Source: Telopea speciosissima
Lineage: Eukaryota; Streptophyta; Magnoliopsida; Proteales; Proteaceae
Length of the DNA: 64,000 bases
Direction: 5' to 3'
Assembly: GCF_018873765.1 (NCBI RefSeq)
Contig: NC_057925.1
Coordinates: 12,783,568 to 12,847,567 of the forward strand
The position numbers were made by a program, and so were the translations under genes. Of this stretch, positions 50,676 through 61,739 are shown piece after piece (the stretch's first letter is position 1; each line of letters begins with the position of its first letter). The notes under the pieces were generated by a model. The model searched no databases and had not been told where the DNA came from. It was given only the letters and a program-made list of their open reading frames with translations.

Positions 50676-50816
50676 CTAAACGAGCTCTTTCCCCCTAGGA
50701 CCAACATCAATGTAGACAATAGAGTTCTTATCTATCTTCTCCCATACAAGCATCCTCGATAATTCAGTCACCACTCTCCTCTCTAGCCATCTTCTGATAG
50801 GCCTTGCACCATATAG
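50676..50816 (-). pseudogene. Terminal exon of a ClpB/HSP101-type chaperone, isolated
   Basis: On the minus strand, after an AG acceptor, the frame reads LYGARPIRRWLERRVVTELS then RMLVWEKIDKNSIVYIDVG and stops at 50676. YGARPIRRWLE is the hallmark of the C-terminal small domain of the second AAA+ module (D2) in ClpB/HSP101 disaggregases. The usual EEI and ENST residues have become EKI and KNSI, and only 46 codons are present. I found no other exons within the next 1.5 kb. It is most likely a relic or captured exon. Confidence 0.75.
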
Positions 50817-51474
50817 CTGAACCCATGGAAAGCAGAATGTATGAGTTTCCAATCTTTAAAAATAAAATTATATTATGTACAACAGCACATTTTCATTCTT
50901 TAGAAAAATACTCATTGGGTCAAAGCTTTCTGCAAACACTATGTCAAAGCAACATCTGAGACTGCTAACGCAATACCCCCACCTGTTGTGATGTCATTTT
51001 ATGAATTTCTTATCACTAGCTCTGAATAATTAAAAAGCTTCACTTTTACCTTTCATTTTACTGTAATGAGACTAGTTGGAGAGGGATGAAAACTTTCTTG
51101 AAGGTACCTACGTTTGTCCCCCCCCCCCCCCCCCATCACCCCCAAATGAGGAAGAGGGTTTCTGAAAGGTTTTATTCCATTCCAGTCTGAACACTGAAGT
51201 AGTAGTTTCAAATGAGGAAGAGGGCTTCTGAAATCCTGGTTGCTTCTAGGACACCCCTTCCACATAAGAGAATTTTTGTCAAACATTTGGGACACAGTGC
51301 TGAGTTTAATGACTACTAAGCTTGATCGGTATACACACCAAACTCGATATGTGAAATCAACACCAACGCTTACAATGAATCCACTTAAAATAAAACAAAT
51401 TTCTGGAATTAATCAATACAGAAAATTTACCAGAAAGGGAAGGGGAGGCCGGGAGGGGGGAATCAAAGAGATTA
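50817..51474. other. Intergenic, includes a C-run
   Basis: A homopolymer of about 17 C occurs at 51119-51134. The sequence GAGGAAGAGGG recurs at 51148 and 51214 within a local repeat. No other ClpB exons seen. Confidence 0.4.
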
Positions 51475-52200
51475 TGAGCCACAAAAAAAAAAAAGAGAAG
51501 AAGGGTTCATGTTAGGAAGAAGGGGAGTCGAAAAGAAAATAAATAAGGAATAAGAATGGGTTTCAACATAAACCAACTCACCATGGCCATTGAAGAAGTG
51601 CCAAGGAAGAGAGCCATCTCCAATACGCTCTTTCTGCTTCTCCTCTGTACTTCCTAAGCTCTTTTTCAGTGGAACCGAAAGAGTGTGAATGAAATGGGAT
51701 TTTTATCTGCTCCATTAACTGACAAGACCGTTGATGGTCACAACGGAAAGTGAAGGTGATAGCTTCGTCGCCTGAAGTTGGAGAATCTATAGTCGTCGCC
51801 TGAAGTTGTAGAGGCATGAATCGGTCAAGTCGACTGCAACTCTACTTACCCTCGATTTCTTTGGCGGCTTCACAGGGTGAGATGGGGGTGATCGAGTTAA
51901 GGTTGAGAGATTTTGGGGTGAATGAGGCAAATAGGAGAGAGAAATTCACGTACGCAAAAAATAGGAGAGGTTGAATTTGGTCTAACCATGGGTCACTGTT
52001 AGGTTTGGTTACAACAACCCAGGTTAGCCTATTGGGTTGGTGTAACCAGGGTTAACTCTTAGTTCAATGGAGGGATTCAAATACAAACAGTTAGATTTGG
52101 TTGTGCCACGTTTCGCACTCTCAGGGGGGAAATTACAAGAAATAACAGATTGGGAAATGGAGAGGAGAAAAATCCGGATTGCAGGGAGAAGAAGGGAATA
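51475..52200 (+). repeat. Dispersed repeat, copy 2 (partner at 17910-18720)
   Basis: Reverse-complement partner of 17910-18720. In plus orientation the ATG at 51581 starts MAIEEVPRKRAISNTLFLLL and stops after LLCTS, as in copy 1. It carries the uninterrupted target AAACCCATTCTT-type site (on the minus strand) where copy 1 has its SINE. The frames 52024-52590 on the minus strand are not credible genes. Confidence 0.7.
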
Positions 52201-52289
52201 GGGACGGATGGGGTGGCAAGGAGAAGAAGAAGGGGTAGGGTCAGGTGGCCAGGTGGGTTGGCTGGAAAAAGAAGAAGAAGGGGGTGGAG

Positions 52290-52450
52290 ATCCTCTACGA
52301 CGCGGCTGCCCATAGCGGCCTGAGCGGGGCAGACACAAGGTGCAGTGCAATGACTGTCTTACCCCTACCCGAGTGCCTTGCCCGAGCGGGGATAAGGCGG
52401 TCATTGCGCTATGCCCTGTGCCTACTCCACTACACGCCATAGAAGATCTG
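52290..52450. repeat. Hairpin element, third family member
   Basis: Arms GTGCAATGACTGTCTTACCCC (left, ending about 52374) and GGGGATAAGGCGGTCATTGCGC (right) are imperfect reverse complements around CTACCCGAGTGCCTTGCCCGAG. The apex and the ATGAC blocks resemble the elements at 2329 and 7891. Confidence 0.55.
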
Positions 52451-52582
52451 GATCGGGGTAGAAGTGGGTGGTCTCGTCGGAAAAACCGTGATTGGAGATT
52501 GGGAGGTGAGGGTAAAACAGTAAAAAATAGATGAGGGAGGAATATTAAGAATAAAAAGGTGCTTTTTTTGTATAGACTTTGA

Positions 52583-53366
52583 TGAACCAAATTACTATCG
52601 ACCAGTGAGATGATAACCTATGGCAACATCTAGGATGAGGCCGACCCGAACTGTCTCAAATCATCCGTCTAGGTCATCATACGTGTCAGATGCCAGCTAA
52701 CCTGAGCCAACTTTCAGACCATTCATTTAGCTCATTACAACTATCAGATTCTAGGTCGACCCGCTACTAGGCTGACCCAAACCGACCTTGATAGATATAA
52801 TGCGGCACAACAATTCGTGTTCGGCCACGTGTCACTTTCAATTATTCCATAATGCTGGGCCGAACTAATTTACAAAGATTAGGTCGGCAATGAACGATAT
52901 GAAGAAGAAATTATGAAGTCGAGTATCTATGTTCAGGCCAGTTATACCACAGCTGAGCCGACCACATCAGCTCCCCAAGTCAACGATTAAGTCGAAGGTC
53001 AGAATCACTCACCCATATCATGCAACCCTCGTGACTCAAGGTCATGCCTTTTGAATGACTCCCTATGACACATGTCCTCACCAGGAACGTGCCACTTATA
53101 CAAATAGGAATCGATAACTACGGTCTAGAACCGATGAAGAGCCTATGATGATCTATGAACTCAACCCTATAATAGCCAAGCATCACACAAGTATGGGTAT
53201 GGACTCTCATCTTTCTCTACTTAGAGATTTATTTGTTGCAAGAGGTCTGACTTAAGCATCGGAGTGATTCTACTAGCTCAGGCCGGCCCTCCATTTCTTA
53301 GCTCTGTTCTTCTGTGCAGGTCAGCTTGGCCATAGGAGAGTTCGGATCAGATCTTGCCACAACAAA
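52583..53366 (+). mobile_element. Solo LTR of a Tat-lineage gypsy element
   Basis: Inserted in copy A between direct repeats TTTGATG (52578-52584 and 53367-53373). Copy B has a single TTTGATG at the equivalent site (61184-61190). The LTR contains TGACTTAAGCATCGGAGTGA and GCAGG near its 3' end, as in the LTR of the gypsy element at 38 kb, but is otherwise different, so it comes from another family of the lineage. A TATA-like TTATACAAATAGG lies at about 53097. The exact ends are ambiguous by a few bases. Confidence 0.75.
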
Positions 53367-53710
53367 TTTGATGGCACCACTCTCTTAACTTCACAATCTT
53401 CACTGGAAGAATAAAAATATTTCGTTAACGATTCAACTTGTGAAAAATGGGCTCGATGATCTGATTCTCTTGGTTGTTAGTTTAAGGTTCCTTTATTCAC
53501 TCTTCGATCTTGATCAACTTTGAAGAATTGTATCTGTGAAGAGGCTTGTAACCTCTAGAAATCCTAATATTGCTTCAATTATACTCTAGTGAATATTTAT
53601 GTGCTCTCTTTTGATTTGGATTGGGGAGTTTAAAAGTAAAACGATTATTAATTAAACGAAGTAGCAATTCTGTTAGTCCCCTAAACAATATTTTTGACCC
53701 ATTTTCCTAT

Positions 53711-54054
53711 GGCTCCGTTTGGTTGCAAGAGGAATTAAAGGGAAGGGAAGGAAAAATTTTCAAACCTAAAAAAAGAAACTTTTGTAATCATTACCCCATG
53801 TGATTGTATAAACTACTTAAATTTCTTACCATATCTAGTAAAGATACATTTTACATGTAATATTTATTTTACATTTTAAACCAAAGGGAAATGGATGCAA
53901 AGTAAAGTGACATTTAATAATCAAATATGGAATGATTTGGAGTTAGATATATTGTCACATGGTGTCACATGGGGTAATGATTAAAAAAATTCATTTTTAA
54001 GTATGAAAATTTCACTTCCCTTCCCTTTAATTCCCCTTGCAACCAAACGGAGCC
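53711..54054. mobile_element. Harbinger-like MITE, 344 bp
   Basis: Long terminal inverted repeats start GGCTCCGTTTGGTTGCAAG at both ends and extend about 45 bp. The 3-bp duplication TAT flanks it (53708-53710 and 54055-54057). In duplication copy B the corresponding sequence, TTTTCCTATGACTGC (about 61541), is uninterrupted, so the insertion followed the duplication. Confidence 0.85.
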
Positions 54055-55207
54055 TATGGCATAAATACAAAATTTTATAAGGTTAGGAGTAGGGGTGTCA
54101 ATTTCAGGCCCAAACCGGCAGGCCTAGCCGAGTCCAACTGGAGTAGGGGTGTGAATTTCAAAAAATTGGGGTTTTCTTATTGACAACCCTTAAAGTTTCA
54201 AACAAATTGTTTTTTTTTTTTTGGTACTTTTAGTATAACACATTTTTTTTCAATGAGGACAATCAATTTTATCGTTTCACATGCGTACTCAAAAAACAAG
54301 TAAGAAACTGAGAATTTTTTATAATGACCTAATAATAGGTCACTTTCATATAGTTTTTGAAAACCCCTTTATACTCTTGACTTAAAGAACTTTTAGGAAT
54401 AAGACAAAACAATCAAAAGAAGGTGTCAAGTATTAAATATATCTAAGAGGTGTTATTAGAACGATCCTTTCAAAATTTAGGATGTTATTATTCCAATGAT
54501 GGTTTCTTGATTATCGATACTAGTAGCATCCATAGAGAACACCACCCCATCATATAGCTGGATTTTCCCTCACTCAATTAAGTTAAAAAATGTACTTATC
54601 GGTCATGTACAACCAAAAATATTATCTGAAAAAAAATATATAAAATAAAATTTATAAATAATTATTATTTTTGAATCAATTTTTTATAGTGAATAAAAAT
54701 TGATTTTTTTTTTTTTGTATCTAGGTCGTCATGTTACCCTTCAACTCCACTTGCTTAGTTTACCCTTCCAATTCTAGATCAATTTGAGATCACCTAACTG
54801 TGTAACAAGATATTTTGTTGGTATATAATTCTAGTGAAAGTTATAAGGTCATGAAATGTGTTATAAGTTTACCCATCCTTACAAAGCATTTTAATTGATA
54901 TCCTTGTGAGAGTCACTAATTTTATTTCAAAATTAGATATACTCCCTCAATAGATATTGACATAACATAACTATGCTTTAAAAATTACTTTTTGCATATT
55001 CACCATCTAATGCCTATACTTTAATATTACATCAAAATCCTCAACCCCAACAAGGCATGGTATTAGATTTTTCCCCAACTACGTAAATGGAAATGTGAAA
55101 TTGCAACACATCATATTTTAAAAAGAAAAAAAAAAGGAGGTACACATATGCCATTGAGGGGATAATTTAGGTATTTTAAAGAACCAGGAGAGAAGGGGAA
55201 AGGAGAG

Positions 55208-55363
55208 TGGACCTCGGTGCAACGATAAGGTTGCTCCATTGCGACCTAGCGGACAATAGTTCAAGTCGACAAACAGCCTCTTGGGGAAGTGGGGGTAAGG
55301 CTATGTACATAATGACCCTTCCTAAACCCGCAGTGGCGAGAGCCTCGTGTGCTAGGTATGTCT
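55208..55363 (+). mobile_element. Au-like SINE, plus strand
   Basis: A tRNA-like head (CGGTGCAACGATAAGGTTGC) is followed by AACAGCCTCTTGGGGAAGTG, GGGGGTAAGGCTATGTACAT and AGAGCCTCGTGTGCTAGGTA, which is the conserved body and tail of Au SINEs. Flanking direct repeats begin AGGAGAGAAGGG (55186 and 55364). Confidence 0.85.
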
Positions 55364-55378
55364 AGGAGAGAAGGGAAA

Positions 55379-56116
55379 AAGAAATATTTTGTAAGAATTT
55401 GAATAAATATAGGTGAATCTAAGGGACTGCTAGAAATTTCCACACAAAGGAAAATTTTCTAGTCTAAAAAATGGTAAAAGTATTTATAGTTTCCATGTCT
55501 CATATTACTCTTAGCAAATATTTTTTTGGGGGTTTGGTGGAGAGGAGGGTGGGAAGAGGTAAAGTATTTATTCGTAGCCTTCTATGGCTTAATTGAAGGG
55601 GTAGGGTATGTCATTGTTTGGGGGAAAATGAAATAAACCATAGCAAGATGTGCCCGCGTTGGGTTTCAGGGTCCTTGTTCTTTACATATTGCCTGACTAG
55701 AGCGGCCCATCATCGATTCTGGGCTGACGCTCAGCCCAACCCATATGTAAGATTCGTAATTGGCCTTCCATAAACCTAGACTTTTTCATGAGCCCACCCC
55801 ATTCAATACCCATGAGCTAAGCAGCTTGAACATAGAATTCAATAAGGTCTTCAACAACCCTTCACTCATTATGCCATGGCTGCTAAGAAGACTCAGGCTT
55901 CAGCCGAGGAGGAGGTTGTTAGGGGGTACGGAGGTGAGGGATGGTTTTCAAAAAACTCATTTAAAGATGAGGGAATGGCCTACAACTCTAGAATCACATA
56001 GGAGAGAGGTGGATCTTGGAGGTCTTGGTGATGGCCATCCATTGCTGGGAGGAACAATCAGAAGTTGCGATGGTATGGGAGTAGCAGAGAAGCCTCAGGT
56101 TGGGAGTGGTCCCCCC
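55379..56116. other. Intergenic, one unassigned frame
   Basis: The plus frame 55760-56131 (123 codons) and the overlapping start MAAKKTQASAEEEVVRGYGG at 55879 do not resemble a family I know. Neither is long or conserved enough to call a gene. Confidence 0.3.
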
Positions 56117-57940
56117 TGTTGGAAAAAATGACGAATCGATTTCCCACATGTGTGTAAGTTATAGGGGAAAATACAACAAGCACCATACCAATTGAATAGT
56201 AAACATGAATAGGACCCCATCAATAGTAACTATATGGGTCTCACTACAATACAGTCAAAACTTCCACTATCAATAAATGGGATTACAACTTTTGTAGTAA
56301 TCATTAGAGAATTACAAACTCAAGAAAAGACTCTTCTTGGATAAACACACTACCAAACACAAAAAATCCTTTCTCTCTTTGAAGAAATCTCTCTATAGGC
56401 TCTCTCTTTCTCTCTGAAAGAACTCACTCTCTCATGTTCTATATTTCTTGTTGTGTTCTTTGAAGCCTGGTGTGTGTAGAACTACGGGTGTCAAACGGTG
56501 CAGTTTTAATTATACGGCATGGTTCTAGTAAGTTTCACATTTTGCAAGGTAGAAATAAAAATCGCACTAGATAAGAATCACCCAAAATAAAAATCATTTT
56601 ATATGTGGTGCAGTTTTAGATGTTTCTACTCGGTTTTTGTTATCCAGTTCACATCCGGTTTTACCTTTGTACCCTTTAATTCTATTTTCCATTTCCTTGT
56701 TCTATTGGAGAAATCATATTGTTTCATACACATCTACCTCTGGACAAAATTTACTTAAACATGTTGGTTGCAATGATATTTTTAAGTGATTTACTCAAGG
56801 CCACAAAGTACCACAAGGGAAGCCAATCTGAGGACATCACCAATCCGTACCCCAATCAATTCATTAACAAAGTCCACTAAGACATGCTCGTTGCAATGAT
56901 ATTTTAGAGTGATTACCAGAACCCTTTGTCCCTTCATGAGGGGCATAGAAGTCTCTCGCGCACAAGGAGATGCTGCTGCTGGATGTCACGGTTCTAGGGC
57001 GCCATGATCCTTCTTTCTGGAACAATCAAGGGCACTGACTGACTGCATCAATCATCACTCAGTCCGGATCTAATTCCTCTCCCGGGTTTGATCAACAGTC
57101 TGTCAACTTCCTTACTATGATTTGCATCAATAAAGAGAATTACCAGTATTCGTCGATAGTTACAACAACAAATATTTTATTAGGTAACTGCTTTCTTTTT
57201 CATCTTTTTGCTCTTTAGATCGTTTTCTGCTAGAAATAGAGAGAGTATTCCAAACCTTTCGAGCAGAATACGCCAACTTGAGCAATGCTGAAGTCAACCC
57301 TTTTGTGATGACCATACGTATGTCACTCTCCAACAAGGCCTACTCTATTTAATTTACATAATAACTCCGGGCACTCAAACTAAAATTCCAAAAAAATCTA
57401 GGTAAGGAGTCCTAATAGTGCTTAAACTTTTTATAAAGCAAATCAGAATATTCTTAATCGCGATTTTCTACCTGGTTTTCATTTAGTTAACCAATGGTTT
57501 TCTGGTTTTGATCCAAACCAAACCGATAATAGAACCTATGAAATCAAAGTTGCGTTGTTTTTTATGGTGCGGTTTGGTTCAGTAGTAAATGGTTAGTTTT
57601 GGTTCCGATAATTGGTTTCGGTTCCATTTTGACACTCTTATGTAGAACCCTTCCTTATCACCACTTTATATAGGTGAACCAAGGACGGGTGCCTAGCTTT
57701 GAATTCTCTGTCCCTTCCTTAACATTTTCTTTGATGGTGAGTGGTAGTTGGAGGTTATGTTGACAATGGCATGCTCCTCTTTCCCTTCTCAATTATTTTT
57801 CTCGTCTTTTCTCCTTTAATTTCTATCTTTGAATACTTTATCCAAACTTCAATACATCCCGACTCTAGGAGATGGTGAGGTGAGCCCTTGTTTTGTATTC
57901 TTCATTTCAATTAATGTTTTCAACCTATTTTAACTTACCT
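56117..57940 (-). repeat. 3' LTR of the non-autonomous copia element, split
   Basis: Matches 59421-60138 on both sides of an inserted element: GTGTGTAAGTTATAG and TTCCACTATCAA before it, ACCTAGCTTTG-type and TTCATTTCAATTAATG blocks after it. Without the insert it is about 660 bp. Confidence 0.8.
56483..57640. mobile_element. hAT-like element, 1,158 bp, nested in the LTR
   Basis: Flanked by an exact 8-bp duplication TGTAGAAC (56475-56482 and 57641-57648), the hAT size. Ends are TACGGGTGTCAAA and, read inward, TAAGAGTGTCAAA. The interior has GGTTTTGGTTC-type stretches and no transposase frame. Confidence 0.85.
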
Positions 57941-57943
57941 TAT

Positions 57944-59405
57944 TCATGGTTGATGCATGTGAGGGAGAGATAATGTTCTCTCGCTGGTCCCATCTTGTGA
58001 GGAGGACCCCAACAAACTCCCTCTTTGACTCATAAGGAGGAATCTCTCATAGTTTGTCATGTCAACATCTCTGTATCCATACACAGGTTCTTCACCATGA
58101 CAATCACCAATCTTCTCACATTGTAGGAGTGCCCACCACATCTTACCAATACTACAAAATGGTTCTTTTGCTTCAATAGACGATTTATATATTTCATTAT
58201 TCACCTTGCGCATCCACAACATGTGCTTCATTTTGTATACACCACCGTCAATGTATATACAATTATGTAAACCACTTGAGCAATTTTGTGCAACGCTAGT
58301 CTCTCGAACAAACAACTTTCGATCGTGGTATAGATCCAACTTTGCACTGATCACTTGTACTTGGCCATGCAGCTACTCCACTTGCACAACTTCAATGTTC
58401 ATCGATATTCTGGTTTACCTTCATGTACTGATATGGTGGAACTCTGGTAGGCTGGTATCATCATCACCATCACACCATCTAGATCCCATCAACTTATTGT
58501 ACATCTCTCCTATCATATTTTCCATAGAAGAAGGATAAAAACAAATGAGACATTAATATGAACACACTGTTGAGGAGGTGTGTCAAGAACTAGATTAACA
58601 TCGCTGTTTGAGTAGACAGCAGTGGTGGTGCTATTTTCATTTGTCTTCTTCTCTTGCTCCTTTCTTTATGTATCTCTTTTTAGCTTTCTGCACTCCCTCT
58701 TCATATGTCCCTCCTATTTGCAGTAGTGATATGTAATTCCTTTCCTTGGTTAGTTTGTTATCCTCCCCTGGTTCTCTGTAACAAGTGTCTCTTGTTGAGG
58801 TATGTTCAAGGATCCCCTTCTTGGCTCTTCATTTAAGAGACTTCCTGTCATTTGACTCATTGTGAGTTCCCGTCAAGTGGCAAATTACTAAGAGACACCA
58901 CCAATGTCTCCTATCTATCGGGTAACAAATCGAGAAGTAACAAGGCCTGCAATTTAGTGTCAAACACTATTTTCATTAAGAAAGCAGGTGCACAATGCTT
59001 TGTGCCTCATTCAAATGTTCTAAAACTGAGCTTCCTTCTCTGTTCTTCATGTTCACAATTTTCCATATCAAGAAATCTTTGTTTTTGGCTGTCTTTCTTT
59101 CGTATGGGTCTTCAAGTTTCTTCCTTAGTGAATATGTCTACGTCTCTGTGCATACATGGTGGAAAACAGTGTCGTAAAGAAATATTATCGGATAAATCTA
59201 ACAACTTTTCAATCAAGAATCTTCCATTCAGCATTAGACATTTTTTCTGGTTTTGCCGCATCACCCTGTATGGGTGCTTACAAGTCTCTATAGTAAAGCA
59301 AATCCTCCATCTTCGCTTCCAGATCATCCCGTTGCCTCCATTCAAGCTGACCATCCTTGTTTAAGTAGTTCCCTCCATCGCCATTACACACAATCACACA
59401 AACTA
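57944..59405 (-). pseudogene. copia gag remnant and unassigned sequence
   Basis: From 59.36 to 58.68 kb the minus strand, with frame changes, reads as a UBN2-type gag: a MEDLLYYRDL segment (about 59290), VNMKNREGSSVLEHLNEAQS (about 59030), FDTKLQALLLLDLLPD, VVSLSNLPLDGN and a degenerate knuckle (YHYCK, stop, EGHMKREC, about 58715). The first Cys of the knuckle is Tyr. Below 58.4 kb a 136-codon frame (57944-58354, KMKHMLWMRKVNNEIYKSS) shows no copia domain that I recognise and may be captured host sequence. Confidence 0.65.
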
Positions 59406-59418
59406 GGCTCTGATACCA
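59406..59418 (-). other. Primer binding site of the non-autonomous copia element
   Basis: TGGTATCAGAGCC on the minus strand, a perfect match to the initiator-Met tRNA site, two bases after the LTR end. Confidence 0.9.
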
Positions 59419-59420
59419 CT

Positions 59421-59744
59421 TGTCGAAAAAAACGACAATCCGAATTCCCATCTGTGTGTAAGTTATAGCGAAAAATGCAACCACTATACACATGAATAAA
59501 CATGAGTAGTACCTTATGAATTGTAACGGGTCTCACTACAATGCAAAATTTTTAACATAAAAAACCCGCTTCAACAAGAGAAGGGAAAAAACCTGGGACC
59601 TCGTCCAGTCAAAACTTCCACTATCAACAAATGAGATTGCAACTTCTCTAGTAATCATTAGAGGATTACAAATTCAATATTAATAGATTTTTTTTAGATA
59701 AACAAGCTATCAGACACAAACAAGAATCCTTTCTCTCTTTTAAG

Positions 59745-59794
<50 letters not shown>

Positions 59795-60138
59795 AAGAAC
59801 TCACTCACTCAAGTTCTCTATTTCTTATTGTGTTCTTTGAAGTCCAGTGTGTAGAACACTTCCTTATCATCCTTTATATAGGTAAACCAAAGAGGGGTAC
59901 CTAGCTTTGTATTCTCCGCCCTTCCTTCACGTTTTTTCTAATGGTGGGTGGTAGTTGAAGGTTGTGCCTACAATGGCGTGCTCCTCCCTCCCTTCTCAAT
60001 TCTTCTTCTTGTTTCTTGTTCTTTAATTTTTGTCTTTGAATACTTTATTCAAACTTCAATGCATGTCGACTTGAGGAGGTGTTGAGGTGAGTCTTTGTTT
60101 CGTATTCTTCATTTCAATTAATGCTTGCAGTCTATTTT
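59421..60138 (-). repeat. 5' LTR of the non-autonomous copia element
   Basis: In plus orientation it starts TGTCGAAAAA. It contains a CT microsatellite (59749-59790) that is much shorter in the other LTR, and a TATA-like CTTTATATAGG (59871-59881), CCTATATAAAG on the minus strand. Confidence 0.8.
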
Positions 60139-61154
60139 GACTTTCCTCCCAAAAATCATAATGGGAAGAAGGCCAAATTAATTCGATCAAATTCTCGCCT
60201 ACTCCAATGACCAGAGTTACTAGGAGTAAGCCCAAGTGGCTTTATTTTGGGCTCTCTGTCTCTTTTGTTAAAGAATAAGAAATTGTAGTGGTAAGGGACT
60301 AAGGGGTTAGTAGGGTGTGGTCCTTTGACCAGTCCTCTAAGTCGGTTAGGTTCCCTCAGGTAGGATAGGAGTATGGCTATTTTGAGCTAGCTCGGTCCTT
60401 GAGTCTTCTTTGGATTTCTCAACCAGCTTGAATCGGCTGTAGGGATAGGCCGTTGATTTTGTTGTGGGGTTCTCTCGATTTATTTTATTTTAGGACCAAG
60501 TTTTCCTCCACCCGTAGTGAATGAGAATCCATTCACCACCGATGTGGGATGCGCGGGAGAGGGCATTGCGAGGGTTTTTGGGAAATACTAATACCCTATA
60601 AAGGTTTGTGAACCCTAAAATGGTGGGTGAACCATCCTCTATGGTTGGAGGAAAAATTTCCCCTTTTTTATTTATTTTTTCTATTCTTTCCTCCATTTGG
60701 AGGGGGGGGGGGAATTAAGTGCTTCGTTGAATATATTTTAATCACAAAAATAAAAGAAAAGAAAAACAGGAGAGAGTTGTATTTATATAAGTTTAATTAA
60801 ACTGTTTATATGGTACTTATCTCCAAGTTTGTATTTTCAAGATTCTATACATGATATATTAATTAACATCGGCATTTTGCCATCCAAATAAAGGCTAACA
60901 GAAGAAAAAAAAAAATGGAAAATTTTTATAATTGTGTTTGCAAACCCCTTCTTAAGTTATCCACATTGAGGCTTCGTGCCTGCAATTCTCCCTGGTTCTG
61001 ATACAAAGACATGAGCTTTTGGCTCAACACTTCACATTGCAATACTTGAGTTTCAGTCACCTATTAAATCAAATCAACAAAGGAAACAACATATAAGAAA
61101 AATACTCAATCCTTGTGCACAAATTTTGTAAACAAATACATGAGAAAAAATAGA
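60139..61154. other. Intergenic, LINE-like tail and small hairpin
   Basis: At 60490-60665 GTTTTCCTCCACCCGTAG and, read inward from the right, AATTTTTCCTCCAACCATAG suggest a small foldback element. The part at 60725-60765 (GAATATATTTTAATCACAAA then A-rich) has the look of a LINE 3' end. No coding sequence is supported. Confidence 0.35.
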
Positions 61155-61739
61155 TGCAAAAAAAGAGGTGCTTTTGTATAGATTTGATGGCAGCACTCTC
61201 TTAACTTCACAATCTTCAGTGAAAGATAAAAATGTTTGACTAGTGATTCAACTTGTGAAAATATGAGCTAGATGATCTGGTTCTCTTGGTTTTAAGGTTT
61301 CCTTTTATTCACCCTAGATCTTGATCAACTTTTAGAAACTCTATCTGTGAATATGCTTGTAATCTCTAGAAATCCCAAATATGCTCTCATGTAGGCTCAG
61401 TAAATATTTATGTGCTCTCAGTTTAATTATCTAGTATGGATTAGGGACCTCAAAAGAAAACTAATTAATTAATTAATTAAATGAAGTATAAATTTCTATT
61501 ATTCCCCTAAATATATTCTTGTTTACCCAAATTTTCCTATGACTGCTTTTGTTTCACCTTAAAATATTTTATGAGATTTTTTGAAAATTAATACAAAGTT
61601 GTATAAAAATTAGAAATGATGAAAATGTTTTACTGAAATGTAATACGAAAAGTTCAAAAAATAACATCTATTTCAAAAGTTGGGATTTTCTTATTGACTC
61701 CCCTTATAGTGTCAAATAATTTGTAATCTTAATTTTTTC

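Larger units (their letters stand above)
52545..55175 (+). repeat. Segmental duplication, copy A
   Basis: Aligns with 61155-64000. Shared blocks include AGGTGCTTTT and CACTCTCTTAACTTCACAAT, then TCTTGATCAACTT and TTTATGTGCTCTC, then GTTGTAC-type and TGTTACCCTTCAACT blocks, ending with TACACATATGCCATT. Copy A carries a solo LTR (52.6-53.4 kb) and a Harbinger-like MITE (53.7-54.05 kb) that copy B lacks. No gene is visible in either copy. Confidence 0.85.
56117..60138 (-). mobile_element. Non-autonomous copia element with gag only, minus strand
   Basis: Two LTRs (about 56117-57940, split by a hAT insertion, and 59421 to about 60138) flank 1.5 kb of internal sequence on the minus strand. A Met-tRNA primer binding site adjoins the right LTR. 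The internal region holds a decayed copia gag and no protease, integrase or RT. It could only move with help from another element. The outer LTR boundaries are uncertain by about 15 bp. Confidence 0.75.

Noticed and set aside
52024..52590. 188-codon minus-strand frame
   Set aside because: It runs across a dispersed repeat and a hairpin element and is Ser/Pro-rich without any domain.
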